Source: Rhodococcus sp. KRD162 (GTDB lineage Bacteria; Actinomycetota; Actinomycetes; Mycobacteriales; Mycobacteriaceae). Taken from it: 64,000 bases of DNA. Within the stretch, counting starts at the first letter, position 1; the number at the start of each line of letters is the position of its first letter. A program made the translations under genes and the position numbers. The DNA lies in the NCBI RefSeq assembly GCF_017168335.1, contig NZ_JABFAU010000002.1:124001-188000 (forward strand), written 5' to 3'. The notes under the pieces are model-generated. The model was given only the letters and a program-made list of their open reading frames with translations, was not told where the DNA came from and did no database searches. Positions 25,490 to 34,815 of the stretch are shown here, one piece after another.

Positions 25490-25661
25490 GACCGCGACCA
25501 CGCATGATCGAGTTCAGGTCCAGCTCGCCGTCGAGGTAACGCCCGACGAAGAACCCGAGTCCGCCGAGAACGATGGCGATGAGGAAGCCGGTGAAACCGC
25601 CGGCGGCCGCCGCGATGGCGAGCAGGAGTCCCACGAACAATCCGATGGTTGCAGTGGTCAT
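25482..25661 (-). CDS. Small DUF2273-like membrane protein
   Basis: 59 residues: a short N-terminus, a long hydrophobic hairpin (about residues 5-41, Gly/Ala/Leu/Ile rich, ending LGGLGFFVGRYLDGELDL) and a basic end (MRGRGRD). DUF2273 proteins of this size are standard members of Asp23 operons. ATG start. It lies 66 bases downstream of the J-like gene, separated by a tandem repeat, and overlaps the next Asp23 gene by about eight bases. Confidence 0.7.
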   Translation of the reverse strand: MTTATIGLFVGLLLAIAAAAGGFTGFLIAIVLGGLGFFVGRYLDGELDLNSIMRGRGRD

Positions 25662-25681
25662 GGTCTTGATCTCCAGTCAGA

Positions 25682-25733
25682 GTCAGATTCAGAGGTGTCA
25701 GATTCAGAGGCGTCAGATTCAGAGGCGTCAGAT
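25682..25733. repeat. 15-bp tandem repeat between two Asp23-locus genes
   Basis: Three full units of GTCAGATTCAGAGG(C/T) at 25682-25696, 25697-25711 and 25712-25726, then a seven-base partial copy that contains the J-like stop codon. Unit three differs from unit two by no base and from unit one by one. The 15-base period is a multiple of three. On the minus strand one frame reads as an acidic Ser-Asp/Glu repeat, though not the frame of the J-like gene. Confidence 0.85.
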
Positions 25734-26012
25734 GTCGAAGTAGTTGCGCTGCGTGACGCGTCTGCGCATGCGTGCGATTTTTCTGGGCAGCGCGCGCAGG
25801 GTGGCCGGCACAGACGAGGCTCGGAAGGCGGTCGGCGCACTGGCCGCATTGTTCGGAGCAGAAGGCAGAACGGAGAACCGTCGTTCGACCGCGGCGAGCT
25901 CGGCCATGTACCGGGCCGGATCGCCGCCGATGTCGGGATGATGTTCTCGCGCCACCGCGCGCCGAGCCGCCTTGTAGGCGGCGGCTCGGTCGTGCGCTGA
26001 GTGATGGTCCAC
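25728..26012 (-). CDS. J-domain-like small protein of the Asp23 locus
   Basis: About 94 residues. AAYKAARRAVAREHHPDIGGDPARYMAEL carries the HPD motif and flanking helices of a DnaJ domain, but the protein is shorter than a full J domain plus client region. The C-terminal half is basic (LRALPRKIARMRRRVTQR). The GTG at 26012, five bases after the upstream stop, is the chosen start; a TTG at 26030 is an alternative. It may recruit Hsp70 to the envelope-stress machinery or be a vestigial J protein. The C-terminus ends inside a tandem repeat. Confidence 0.6.
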   Translation of the reverse strand: MDHHSAHDRAAAYKAARRAVAREHHPDIGGDPARYMAELAAVERRFSVLPSAPNNAASAPTAFRASSVPATLRALPRKIARMRRRVTQRNYFDI

Positions 26013-26016
26013 CTGG

Positions 26017-26307
26017 TCAGACTCGCACAATGTCCTCGACGGTGACGTGCACAGGTCCGTCGATCATGGCGGCAACGGTGTTACGCACGGCGTCGGCTGT
26101 CTCCCGGACGGAGACCCCGAACTGCAGTGTGACGTGTACCTCGGTTCCACCGTCACCGACGCGGATGCCGGCGACTCGGCGCCCGGGCAGATACGTAGCG
26201 GCTTCACCGAACATGCCGCCGTGCAGCCCGACGACACCGTCGATCGCCAGAACGGCGTCCGCGATGTCCTCGGACTGGTCACGGTCCGTCGTGTTCGGGT
26301 CGGTCAC
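26017..26307 (-). CDS. Short Asp23-like protein (second leftward paralogue)
   Basis: 96 residues: DIADAVLAIDGVVGLHGGMFGEAATYLPGRRVAG, then VHVTLQFGVSVRETADAVRNTVAAMI and a final VHVTVEDI strand. This is the core Asp23 fold without N- or C-terminal extensions. The GTG overlaps the stop of the first Asp23 gene (GTGA). Probably co-assembles with it. Confidence 0.68.
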   Translation of the reverse strand: MTDPNTTDRDQSEDIADAVLAIDGVVGLHGGMFGEAATYLPGRRVAGIRVGDGGTEVHVTLQFGVSVRETADAVRNTVAAMIDGPVHVTVEDIVRV

Positions 26308-26792
26308 TGCACTCGGGTGGAGGGGGCCTCGGTGGTCTCCTCGTCGTCCGAACCGTCATCGAGGTAGATGTCGTGGACGACGATGTTGACCTCGGTGACC
26401 TCGAGGCCCGTCATACGTTCGACGGCATTGATGACGTTGCGTCGGATGCCTGCGGCGAGGTCTCCGATCGAGACGCCGTAGTCGGCGACGATGTCGATGT
26501 CGACCGCTGCCTGACGCTCGCCGACCTCGACCGAGACGCCCTGCGACTGGTTGACGCGGGCACCGGGGATGCGCTCGCGCAGTGCACCGATCGCGCGGCT
26601 GGCTCCGCCGCCGACGGCATGAACGCCCTGGACCTCACGGGTGGCGATGCCGGCGATCTTGGAGACGACGGTATCGGCGATGGTGGTGCGGCCCTGCGAG
26701 CTGAGCAGTACGGAATCCGACTTGCTTGCGATGTCGGTCTTTCCTTCGCCCGAGGTGGTTACGGTCGACTTGTTGTCCGTCGTGGTGCTCAT
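26304..26792 (-). CDS. Asp23/Gls24 envelope stress protein (first gene of operon)
   Basis: 162 residues. A disordered Ser/Thr-rich N-terminus (about 30 residues) is followed by the canonical Asp23 domain: GRTTIADTVVSKIAGIATREVQGV, VGERQAAVDIDIVADYGVSIGDLA, and VTEVNIVVHDIYL, then an acidic tail. AGGAGAGG precedes the ATG. It heads the leftward seven-gene operon and diverges from the ECF sigma gene across 93 bases, so the sigma factor is the likely activator. Confidence 0.82.
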   Translation of the reverse strand: MSTTTDNKSTVTTSGEGKTDIASKSDSVLLSSQGRTTIADTVVSKIAGIATREVQGVHAVGGGASRAIGALRERIPGARVNQSQGVSVEVGERQAAVDIDIVADYGVSIGDLAAGIRRNVINAVERMTGLEVTEVNIVVHDIYLDDGSDDEETTEAPSTRVQ

Positions 26793-26885
26793 GGATACCT
26801 CTCCTCGTTGAGTTGTGGTGCAGAGTGTGTGTCAGGAGTTGGTCGTAGCTCGATCGGTGAAACGTACGCCCGAACAAAGTGATCT

Positions 26886-27470
26886 ATGTCATACAATATG
26901 TCTGGGGGCTCGATGCAGTGGGTTGACGCGTCGGACCGCGTTCTCGTTGGCGCTGCTGCGCTCGGCGAGACCGATGCGTTCGAGGAGATCGTCCGGCGGT
27001 ACGGTCCGGAGATGTTTCGGTACGCGCGGAACATGTTGTCCGATCAGGGTGCCGCAGAGGAAGTGGTGCAGGACGCGTTCGTGGCAGCCTGGAAGGGGCT
27101 CGACCACTTCCGCGGCGATTCGGCGCTGCGGACCTGGTTGTTCTCGATGGTCTCGCACAAGGTGATCGACCATCGACGTCGGCGTAGCGTTCCACCTGCA
27201 GAAGATTGGGTCTTCGAGCGCAAGAGCACCGGCGCGGGTAGCGACCCGGAGGCCGATGTCGAGGCCGACAGTTTCATGACCGAGCTGGGGGCTGCACTCG
27301 CCGAGCTGCCTTACCGGCAGCGGGCCTGCTGGCTGCTCCGTGAGGTCGAGGGTATGACGCACCCCGAGATCGGCCAGATCATGACCTTGTCGGCAGGAGC
27401 GGTACGTGGTCAGTTGACAAGAGCACGAGCAACATTGAGCGAAAGGTTGGCAACATGGCGAACCCAGTAG
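26886..27470 (+). CDS. ECF RNA polymerase sigma factor
   Basis: 194 residues. Region 2: DAFEEIVRRYGPEMFRYARNML, with DAFVAAWKGLDHFRG and RTWLFSMVSHKVIDHRRRR. Region 4: LAELPYRQRACWLLREVEGMTHPEIGQIMTLSAGAVRGQLTRARA. Start uncertain: ATG codons at 26886, 26898 and 26913 are in frame, and TACAAT (26892-26897) could be a -10 favouring the third. It diverges from the Asp23 operon and overlaps an Asp23-like gene at the place where an anti-sigma gene usually sits. Confidence 0.88.
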   Translation: MSYNMSGGSMQWVDASDRVLVGAAALGETDAFEEIVRRYGPEMFRYARNMLSDQGAAEEVVQDAFVAAWKGLDHFRGDSALRTWLFSMVSHKVIDHRRRRSVPPAEDWVFERKSTGAGSDPEADVEADSFMTELGAALAELPYRQRACWLLREVEGMTHPEIGQIMTLSAGAVRGQLTRARATLSERLATWRTQ

Positions 27471-27913
27471 AGCCGAATTCGGTTCTCGCGCGTGCTGCCA
27501 CCGAACTTCGGGGCGCACCGCAGGAAACGAACTGGGTGGACATCAGCTCGTCCATCCTGTCCAAGGTGCGGAACACCACCAGGCGTACCTGGCCCTTGGA
27601 CAGTGCATTTCCCAGTGGCTCCGGAACCGGCCGTGCGGACACGCTGCGCATCAGCGACCACATCGTCAAGACGACGGTGCGGCGTGCGCTGGCGGGGGTC
27701 CGCGGCGCGCAGCCCACCGCGATCGACCTCGACCTCGACGACCACGCCTGCATCGGAATGTCGATCGCGGTGATCGGCGTCTACGGCGACGATCTGCAAG
27801 CTGCGGGAGACGAACTGGCGACCATTGCGATCGGTGTCCTGTCTGACCTGCTGGCAGTCACCCTCGATCGGGAGGCCGTCGACGTACGCGTCGACGACAT
27901 CGAGGAGCGTTAG
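27455..27913 (+). CDS. Asp23-like protein downstream of ECF sigma (candidate anti-sigma)
   Basis: 152 residues. The N-terminal half has a helical WVDISSSILSKVRN segment. The C-terminal half has the Asp23 alternation: RISDHIVKTTVRRALAGV, ACIGMSIAVIGVYGDDLQ, LLAVTL and a final VDVRVDDIEE. No zinc-finger His/Cys set and no membrane helix, unlike common anti-sigma factors. It overlaps the sigma gene by 16 bases, so the two are coupled and stoichiometrically linked. A regulatory partner role is inferred from position only. Confidence 0.62.
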   Translation: MANPVEPNSVLARAATELRGAPQETNWVDISSSILSKVRNTTRRTWPLDSAFPSGSGTGRADTLRISDHIVKTTVRRALAGVRGAQPTAIDLDLDDHACIGMSIAVIGVYGDDLQAAGDELATIAIGVLSDLLAVTLDREAVDVRVDDIEER

Positions 27914-27945
27914 CGTAAAAAATCCGTCATAACCGCTGGTCACTG

Positions 27946-27961
27946 GCGTAAGAAAGCGTAA
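27946..27961 (+). promoter_or_regulatory. Direct repeat upstream of kdpF (KdpE site candidate)
   Basis: GCGTAA occurs at 27946-27951 and again at 27956-27961, a ten-base period that places both half-sites on one face of the helix, as OmpR/KdpE-type dimers require. A third copy lies at 27913-27918. The 89-base gap before kdpF holds this and a purine-rich ribosome site (AGGATCGAG). Confidence 0.4.
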
Positions 27962-28002
27962 GGAACGCGGTTCGGCTCGGTAGCCGGTCGCAGGATCGAG
28001 CA

Positions 28003-28086
28003 ATGACCGAATTGCTCTGTCTCGTGGTGGCCGCATGCGTCGCGGTGTACCTGTTCGTCGCTCTCCTCGATCCGGAGAGGTTCTGA
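28003..28086 (+). CDS. kdpF: KdpF, K+-transporting ATPase small subunit
   Basis: 27 residues, one membrane helix (CLVVAACVAVYLFVALL) and the short C-terminal DPERF that is typical of KdpF. KdpF stabilises the KdpABC complex in the membrane. It lies seven bases before kdpA. It is easily missed because of its size, but position, length and ending make it clear. Confidence 0.88.
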   Translation: MTELLCLVVAACVAVYLFVALLDPERF

Positions 28087-28093
28087 CGCCGCT

Positions 28094-29758
28094 ATGAATC
28101 CTGCTCTGCTGGCCGGTCTTCAGATCGCCACCGTGATCGTGGTGCTGGCGGCGGTGTACGTGCCGCTCGGTGACTACATGGCTCGGGTGTACACCCGCAC
28201 CCGGGACTCGAGTGTGGAACGAATTCTGTATCGGATCGCGAGGGTCGATCCCGAATCCGAGCAGACCTGGGTCGGCTACACGATGAGCCTGCTCGGGTTC
28301 TCGTTCGCAGGAGTGGTGCTGCTGTTCGTGCTGCAGCGCATTCAAGGTGTCCTGCCGCTGAACGATGGCCTGTCGGGTGTCAGTCCCGCAATGGCATTCA
28401 ACACTGCGGCCTCGTTCGTGACGAACACCAATTGGCAGTCGTACGTACCGGAGACGACGATGTCCAATCTGACGCAGCCGCTGGGACTGGCCGTGCAGAA
28501 CTTCCTCTCTGCCGCAGTGGGTATCGCAGTGGCGATAGCGGTCATCCGCGGCTTCGTTCGCGTGTCCACCGGCGGCGAACTGGGCAACTTCTGGGTCGAC
28601 CTGATCCGTGGAACGCTGCGCATCCTGCTTCCACTGTCCTTGCTCGTTGCGATCATCCTGCTGACGCAGGGCGTGGTGATGTCGTTGTCCTCCGGTTTCG
28701 TCTCGACCGGTCTCGACGGCCAGACCGTCACCAATGCTCTTGCGCCCGTTGCCTCCCAGGAGGCGATCAAGGAGATCGGCACCAATGGTGGGGGCATCCT
28801 CGCGGCCAACTCGGCGCACCCGTTCGAGAATCCGACACCGTTGTCCAATGTCGTCGAGATCATCTCACTGCTCCTCATCCCGGTGGCGCTCACGCGCACG
28901 TTCGGAACGATGATCGGCAACCGCAAGCAGGGGCTGACGCTGCTCGCGGTCATGGCAACGCTGTGGGCAACGATGTTGGCGGTGACGTTGTTCGCCGAGT
29001 CCAGGACTCGCGGAGTCGCGGCTACGGCTGCGGGTGCGATGATGGAGGGCAAGGAGGTTCGCTTCGGCATCCCAGGGTCGGTGCTGTTCGCCGTGTCCAC
29101 GACCGGAACATCAACCGGTGCAGTCAATTCCGCGCACGACAGTATGTCGGCCCTCGGCGGCGGAACGGTGTTGCTGAACATGTTGTTCGGCGAGATCGCA
29201 CCCGGCGGCGTCGGTACCGGCCTGTACGGACTGCTGGTACTGGCCGTGGTCGCGGTGTTCGTCGGAGGGCTGCTCGTGGGCCGAACACCTGAGTTTCTCG
29301 GCAAGAAGCTGGGCCGACGGGCCATCACGATGGCAGCGCTGTCGGTACTGGTGATGCCCATCCTCGTGCTCGTCGGCACCTCGGTGACCGTGCTGCTGAA
29401 GTCGACGACCGGCTATCAGGGCAATCCGGGAATCCACGGTTTCACCGAGGTGCTGTATGCCTACGCATCGGCGTCGAACAACAACGGCAGCGCATTCGGT
29501 GGATTGACGGTGACCAGTGACTGGTTCCAGATCTCCCTCGGCGTGGCGATGCTCCTCGGCCGCTTCCTGCCGATCGTCTTCGTGCTGGCGCTGGCCGGGT
29601 CGCTGGCGTCGACCAAGCGCAGCGCACCGAACGCAGGCACCCTCCCCACCGACGGACCCTTGTTCGCCGCATTGCTGATCGGTACCTCGATCCTGGTTGC
29701 GGCCCTGACCTTCTTCCCCGCACTCGCTCTCGGACCCATAGCAGAGGCCATGCAATGA
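28094..29758 (+). CDS. kdpA: KdpA, K+-binding and translocating subunit
   Basis: 554 residues, about ten membrane helices. The four pore-loop segments of the MPM superfamily are visible: [16 protein letters not shown] (about residue 100), [19 protein letters not shown] (about 230), [16 protein letters not shown] (about 340) and [16 protein letters not shown] (about 460). These form the K+ selectivity filter. The length is the family standard. It overlaps kdpB by four bases (ATGA). Confidence 0.97.
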   Translation: MNPALLAGLQIATVIVVLAAVYVPLGDYMARVYTRTRDSSVERILYRIARVDPESEQTWVGYTMSLLGFSFAGVVLLFVLQRIQGVLPLNDGLSGVSPAMAFNTAASFVTNTNWQSYVPETTMSNLTQPLGLAVQNFLSAAVGIAVAIAVIRGFVRVSTGGELGNFWVDLIRGTLRILLPLSLLVAIILLTQGVVMSLSSGFVSTGLDGQTVTNALAPVASQEAIKEIGTNGGGILAANSAHPFENPTPLSNVVEIISLLLIPVALTRTFGTMIGNRKQGLTLLAVMATLWATMLAVTLFAESRTRGVAATAAGAMMEGKEVRFGIPGSVLFAVSTTGTSTGAVNSAHDSMSALGGGTVLLNMLFGEIAPGGVGTGLYGLLVLAVVAVFVGGLLVGRTPEFLGKKLGRRAITMAALSVLVMPILVLVGTSVTVLLKSTTGYQGNPGIHGFTEVLYAYASASNNNGSAFGGLTVTSDWFQISLGVAMLLGRFLPIVFVLALAGSLASTKRSAPNAGTLPTDGPLFAALLIGTSILVAALTFFPALALGPIAEAMQ

Positions 29759-31752
29759 ACCTGTCACTGTCCACGGCCGTCCCCGGCGCGTTCCGCAAAC
29801 TCGATCCACGGCACCTCGCCCGCAACCCGGTGATGTTCGTCGTCTTTCTCGGTTCCGTCGTCACGACTGTTCTGTCGATCGCTCAGCCGTCGGTGTTCGC
29901 ATGGTTCGTCACCGGATGGCTCTGGTTCACGGTGTTGTTCGCCAATCTCGCCGAGTCCGTTGCCGAGGGCCGAGGCAAGGCTCAGGCCGCCAGCCTGCGA
30001 AAGGTGAAGCAGGACACTGTTGCCCGACGCCGGACGAGCGGCGGAATCGAGGCCGTGGCCGGTGCCGAATTGCAGGTCGGCGACGAGGTGGTCGTCTCGG
30101 CGGGCGAGGTCATACCCGGTGACGGCGACGTCATCGAGGGAATTGCGACGGTCGACGAGTCGGCGATCACCGGTGAGTCGGCCCCTGTGGTGCGCGAATC
30201 GGGCGGTGACCGTTCCGCGGTCACCGGCGGCACGATCGTGCTCTCCGACGAGGTGGTCGTCAAAATTACTGCGGCCCAAGGTGAGACGTTCGTCGACCGA
30301 ATGATCGCCCTGGTGGAGGGTGCCGCGCGGCAGAAGACACCCAACGAGATCGCTCTCAATATCCTGCTGGCGTCCCTGACGATCGTATTCCTCTTCGCGG
30401 TGGTGGCTATCGGTCCGATGTCGAACTACGCAGGTCGGCAACAGGATCCGATCCAGTTGATCGCGCTGCTCGTCTGCCTGATACCCACCACGATCGGCGC
30501 GCTGCTCTCCGCGATCGGTATTGCGGGCATGGACCGGCTTGTACAACGAAACGTACTGGCGATGTCCGGACGTGCCGTCGAGGCCGCGGGCGATATCGAC
30601 ACGCTGCTGATGGACAAGACCGGAACCATCACGTTCGGTAACCGTCGTGCCACCGGACTGCACCCGGCGACCGGCGTCGACGCCGTGGAGTTGGCTCGTG
30701 CTGCCAGGGCGTCCTCGCTCGCCGACGGCACTCCCGAGGGCCGCAGTATCGTCGAGCTGGTCGAGCGCGAGTTCGCAGATGCCGCGGCGGAGCCGGATGC
30801 TCGCGGCGAGTTCGTGGCCTTCACCGCGCAGACCCGGATGAGCGGCCTCGATCTACCGGGCGTCGAGATCCGCAAGGGTGCAGCGGATTCGGTGTACGAA
30901 TGGATCCGGGCAGGTGGCGGCACCGCAGATCTGGGCGGCACCGTCGATGACATCGCACAGAACGGCGGTACTCCGCTGGTGGTGGCCGTACGCGAAACAG
31001 ATTCCGCTGCCAGGGCTCTCGGCGTCGTGGAGCTGTCCGATGTGGTGAAGCCGGGGATCGCGGAGCGATTTGCTCAGCTGCGCGCCATGGGAATTCGGAC
31101 GGTGATGGTGACCGGTGACAATCCCCTCACTGCCAAGGCCATCGCCGCCGAAGCCGGGGTGGACGACTATCTGGCCGAGGCGACGCCGGAAGACAAGCTG
31201 ACGCTCATCCGGCAGGAGCAGGAGGGCGGCAGGCTGGTGGCGATGACCGGTGACGGCACCAACGATGCTCCGGCGCTGGCGCAGGCCGATGTCGGTGTCG
31301 CCATGAACACCGGAACCTCGGCGGCCAAGGAAGCCGGAAACATGGTCGATCTCGACTCGGATCCCACCAAACTGATCGAGATCGTCGAGATCGGCAAGCA
31401 GTTGCTCATCACCCGCGGAGCACTGACGACCTTCTCGCTGGCAAACGATCTGGCGAAGTACTTCGCGATTCTGCCGGCGATGTTCTCCACCGTCTATCCC
31501 CAGCTCGGTGTGCTCAACATCATGCACCTGGCGACTCCGCAATCTGCGATCCTGTCCGCGGTGATCTTCAATGCACTCGTGATAGTTGCCTTGATTCCGT
31601 TGGCGCTCAAAGGTGTTCGATACACCCCGGCATCGGCGGCAGCATTGCTGCGGCGAAACCTGCTGGTTTACGGCGTCGGCGGCGTCATCAGTCCGTTCGT
31701 CGGAATCTGGCTCATCGATCTACTCGTTCGGCACATTCCAGGGATAGGCTGA
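29755..31752 (+). CDS. kdpB: KdpB, P-type ATPase subunit
   Basis: 665 residues. P-type ATPase: [16 protein letters not shown] (A domain TGES), [14 protein letters not shown] with the phosphorylated Asp near residue 287, [32 protein letters not shown] (N/P domains) and [21 protein letters not shown]. It energises K+ uptake by KdpA. The ATG overlaps the kdpA stop. Complete, with no missing motifs. Confidence 0.97.
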   Translation: MNLSLSTAVPGAFRKLDPRHLARNPVMFVVFLGSVVTTVLSIAQPSVFAWFVTGWLWFTVLFANLAESVAEGRGKAQAASLRKVKQDTVARRRTSGGIEAVAGAELQVGDEVVVSAGEVIPGDGDVIEGIATVDESAITGESAPVVRESGGDRSAVTGGTIVLSDEVVVKITAAQGETFVDRMIALVEGAARQKTPNEIALNILLASLTIVFLFAVVAIGPMSNYAGRQQDPIQLIALLVCLIPTTIGALLSAIGIAGMDRLVQRNVLAMSGRAVEAAGDIDTLLMDKTGTITFGNRRATGLHPATGVDAVELARAARASSLADGTPEGRSIVELVEREFADAAAEPDARGEFVAFTAQTRMSGLDLPGVEIRKGAADSVYEWIRAGGGTADLGGTVDDIAQNGGTPLVVAVRETDSAARALGVVELSDVVKPGIAERFAQLRAMGIRTVMVTGDNPLTAKAIAAEAGVDDYLAEATPEDKLTLIRQEQEGGRLVAMTGDGTNDAPALAQADVGVAMNTGTSAAKEAGNMVDLDSDPTKLIEIVEIGKQLLITRGALTTFSLANDLAKYFAILPAMFSTVYPQLGVLNIMHLATPQSAILSAVIFNALVIVALIPLALKGVRYTPASAAALLRRNLLVYGVGGVISPFVGIWLIDLLVRHIPGIG

Positions 31753-31754
31753 CC

Positions 31755-32378
31755 ATGCGCTACGTACAAGGGTTTCTTCGACAGGTCGTGGCCGGCTTCG
31801 CAGTGCTGCTGGCGCTGACGGTCGTTCTCGGGATCGGCTACCCGGCCGTGGTCTGGGGGATCAGCCGGATCGATGCCCACTCCGCAGAGGGCAGCCCGCT
31901 GCGCGACGCACAGGGATGCGTCGTGGGAAGCGCGCTGATCGGCGTCGACCCGCAGGTCGATCCGGGAGATCCGGATCCGTTCTTCCACAACCGCGCCGGT
32001 GCGGACCCCGCCGCCGCGGTACCCAGCAATCTCGGGCCGTCGAGCGAGGTGTTGGCCGCCACCGTCGAGCAGCGCCGTGCCGTCATCGCCGCCCGCGAGA
32101 ACGTCGACCCCTCGGCGGTACCGCCCGATGCAGTCACCGGGTCCGGCTCGGGGGTCGATCCCGATATCAGCCCGGCCTACGCAGCCATCCAGGTGGCGCG
32201 GGTAGCGCGGGTCAACGGCGTGCCGGTAAGCGACGTTCAGGCGCTGGTCGCCCGGTACACCTACGGGCCGCAGTACGGTGTACTCGGTGCCGAAGCGGTG
32301 AACGTCCCGGAGTTGAACCTGGCACTGCGGGACACATACCGGCCGGGTGAGGAGACGGGCTGTGGCGGACAGGGGTGA
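31755..32378 (+). CDS. kdpC: KdpC, K+-transporting ATPase subunit C
   Basis: 207 residues. One N-terminal membrane helix (about residues 8-30) and an extracytoplasmic domain with GSALIGVD, FFHNRAGADPAAAVPSNLGPSS, DAVTGSGSGVDPDISPAYA and VNVPELNLAL. Complete. Starts two bases after the kdpB stop. Its end overlaps the kdpD start by 17 bases. Confidence 0.95.
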   Translation: MRYVQGFLRQVVAGFAVLLALTVVLGIGYPAVVWGISRIDAHSAEGSPLRDAQGCVVGSALIGVDPQVDPGDPDPFFHNRAGADPAAAVPSNLGPSSEVLAATVEQRRAVIAARENVDPSAVPPDAVTGSGSGVDPDISPAYAAIQVARVARVNGVPVSDVQALVARYTYGPQYGVLGAEAVNVPELNLALRDTYRPGEETGCGGQG

Positions 32379-34815
32379 GCTGCGGATCTATCTCGGCGCG
32401 GCACCCGGCGTCGGCAAGACCTTTGCGATGCTCGGCGAGGCGCACAGACTGCGCGGCCGAGGCTGCGATGTCGTGGCCGCGGTGGTCGAGACGCACGGTC
32501 GCGCGCGGACGATCGAAGCACTCGACGGTATCGAAATGTTGCCGATGGCGACGGTCGACTACCGAGGATCCTCGGCCCAGGAAATCGACCTCGATGCCGT
32601 CCTGGCGCGAAGGCCGGAGGTGGTGCTCGTCGACGAACTGGCGCACACCAACACTCCCGGCAGTGTGCACGGTAAGCGGTGGCAGGATGTCGAGGTGCTG
32701 CTCGACGCCGGCATCGATGTCATCTCCACCCTCAACGTTCAGCATCTCGAGTCCCTCAACGACGTGGTGCAGCAGATCACCGGTGTACCTCAACGAGAGA
32801 CCGTGCCCGACAGTGTGGTTCGAGCTGCCGACGAGGTCGAATTGGTCGACATCACTCCGGAGGCGCTGCGCAGCAGACTTCGGCACGGCTATGTCTATTC
32901 CGCCGAGAAGGTCGACGCGGCGCTGAGCAACTACTTTCGCGGCGGCAACCTGACGGCTCTGCGTGAGCTGGCGCTGCTGTGGATCGCCGATCAGGTCGAT
33001 GCGGCACTGGTGAAGTACCGCAAGGACAATCGCATCACCGAGACCTGGGAAGCGCGCGAGCGTGTGGTGGTGGCGGTGACCGGCGGCCCGGAGTCGGAGA
33101 CTCTGCTGCGCCGCGCCAGTCGGATCGCCTCGAAGTCCAGTGCGGAGCTGATGGTGTTGCACATCGTCCGCGGTGACGGTCTGATGGGTGTCTCGGCACC
33201 GCAGATGGGTGCGGTACGAAAGCTCGCGGCCGGCCTCGGCGCCAGCGTGCACAGCGTCGTCGGCGACGATGTGCCGTCGACTCTGCTCGACTTCGCGCGC
33301 GGGGTGAATGCGACGCAGCTGGTGATCGGAACCTCGCGGCGCTCGCGTGCCGCCCGAATCCTGGACGAGGGAATCGGCGCGGCGGTGGTGCAGAACTCGG
33401 GAAAGATCGACGTGCACATGGTCACCCACGCCGAGCAGGCCCGTCGATGGGGAGTGCAGGTCGGCTCGGGACGGCGTCGGATCCTCGCCTGGGTCGCCGC
33501 CGTGCTGGTGCCGTGCCTGGCCGCCGCCGTATTGAGCACGGTGGGGCCGAAGTTCGACTCCAGCGGCGAAAGCGCACTGTTCTTCATGGTGGTGCTCTGC
33601 GTCGCACTGCTGGGAGGTGTTGCGCCGGCGGCACTCTCGGCGCTGATCGCGGGATTTCTGCTCAACTACTTCTTCACGACACCGCGCTACAGCCTGACCA
33701 TCGCCGAGCCCGAGAACTTCGTCGTCACCGTCGTGCTGCTCCTGGTGGCCGTAGCGGTCGCCGCGCTCGTCGACGCCGCTGCCCGGCGGACGCGTCAGGC
33801 ACGCCGAGCAACCCAGGAAGCGGAGCTGCTGACGTTGTTCGCCGGATCGGTGCTCCGCGGAGCGGATCTGACCGCGTTGCTCGAACGCGCTCGCGAGACC
33901 TACCGGCAGAGTTCGGTGGCGCTGTGGGACAACGAGGCGGCGGCCACGGTCGGTAGCGCGGGGGTCCACGTACCGACCGACCGCTCCGAGGCGGATACCG
34001 AGATCGACGCCGGTGACTTCACGCTGCTGCTCGTCGGTGAACGCACCCGCGCACACGATCGTCGGGTACTGGCGGCGGTAGCCAATCAGGCCGCAGGCAT
34101 GGTTCGTCAGACCCGGCTCGCCGAGGAAGCCAGTCGAGCGAATGCACTCGCCGAGGCCGACGCGTTGCGTCGAGCATTGCTCTCGGCCGTCAGCCACGAT
34201 CTGCGGACTCCGTTGTCTGCGGTCAAGGCGGCGTCCTCGTCGCTGCGCAGCACCGACGTCCAGTTCTCACCCGAGGACACCGAGGAGTTACTGGCCACCA
34301 TCGACGAATCGGCCGATCAGCTGACTGCCCTGGTGAGCAATCTGCTCGACTCCTCGCGGCTGCAGGCCGGCGTGGTCCAACCGAGCCTGCGTCCGGTGTT
34401 CGTCGACGATGTGCTCGGCGGCGCGTTGGTCGGGACCGATGACCGGGTGCGCGTCGAGGTCGGTGATGTCGAGGTACTCGCCGACCCAGGGCTGCTCGAG
34501 CGTGTGCTGGCGAACCTGGTGAACAACAGTGCCCGATACGCCCCCACCGGGGATATCACCGTCAGTGCCGCGCTACACGGCGAGCGGGCGACGATCTCTG
34601 TCTCCGACCACGGTCCTGGCATCGGCGAGGGAGCAGAGGAGACCGTCTTCGATGCGTTCCAACGTCTCGGCGATCGTGACAACTCGGTGGGCGTCGGATT
34701 GGGTCTGTCGGTGGTGCGGGGGTTCGTGCGGGCGATGGGCGGCACCGTCACGGCGTCGAATACCGTCGGCGGAGGGTTGACGATGACGGTCGAGTTGAAG
34801 GCGGCGGGCAGGTGA
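32362..34815 (+). CDS. kdpD: KdpD, sensor histidine kinase for K+ limitation
   Basis: 817 residues. KdpD N-terminal domain with Walker A GAAPGVGKTFAML (about residues 12-24), then a universal-stress-protein domain (about 235-360). Four membrane helices (about 375-480) and a GAF-like region follow. The kinase core has SHDLRTPLSAVK (phospho-acceptor His), NLVNNSARYAP (N box) and DHGPGIGEG with GVGLGLSVV (G boxes). GTG start with GAGGAG eight bases upstream. It lies within the kdp operon and is coupled to kdpE by GTGA. Slightly shorter than the E. coli protein. Confidence 0.95.
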   Translation: MADRGELRIYLGAAPGVGKTFAMLGEAHRLRGRGCDVVAAVVETHGRARTIEALDGIEMLPMATVDYRGSSAQEIDLDAVLARRPEVVLVDELAHTNTPGSVHGKRWQDVEVLLDAGIDVISTLNVQHLESLNDVVQQITGVPQRETVPDSVVRAADEVELVDITPEALRSRLRHGYVYSAEKVDAALSNYFRGGNLTALRELALLWIADQVDAALVKYRKDNRITETWEARERVVVAVTGGPESETLLRRASRIASKSSAELMVLHIVRGDGLMGVSAPQMGAVRKLAAGLGASVHSVVGDDVPSTLLDFARGVNATQLVIGTSRRSRAARILDEGIGAAVVQNSGKIDVHMVTHAEQARRWGVQVGSGRRRILAWVAAVLVPCLAAAVLSTVGPKFDSSGESALFFMVVLCVALLGGVAPAALSALIAGFLLNYFFTTPRYSLTIAEPENFVVTVVLLLVAVAVAALVDAAARRTRQARRATQEAELLTLFAGSVLRGADLTALLERARETYRQSSVALWDNEAAATVGSAGVHVPTDRSEADTEIDAGDFTLLLVGERTRAHDRRVLAAVANQAAGMVRQTRLAEEASRANALAEADALRRALLSAVSHDLRTPLSAVKAASSSLRSTDVQFSPEDTEELLATIDESADQLTALVSNLLDSSRLQAGVVQPSLRPVFVDDVLGGALVGTDDRVRVEVGDVEVLADPGLLERVLANLVNNSARYAPTGDITVSAALHGERATISVSDHGPGIGEGAEETVFDAFQRLGDRDNSVGVGLGLSVVRGFVRAMGGTVTASNTVGGGLTMTVELKAAGR

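Noticed and set aside
26793..26885. Recognisable ECF-type -35/-10 for the Asp23 operon
   Set aside because: Several weak candidates exist on both strands but none is convincing without related promoters to compare.
32212..34197. Long open frame opposite kdpD
   Set aside because: Low-complexity His/Arg/Gln-rich product, and kdpD on the other strand is unmistakable.
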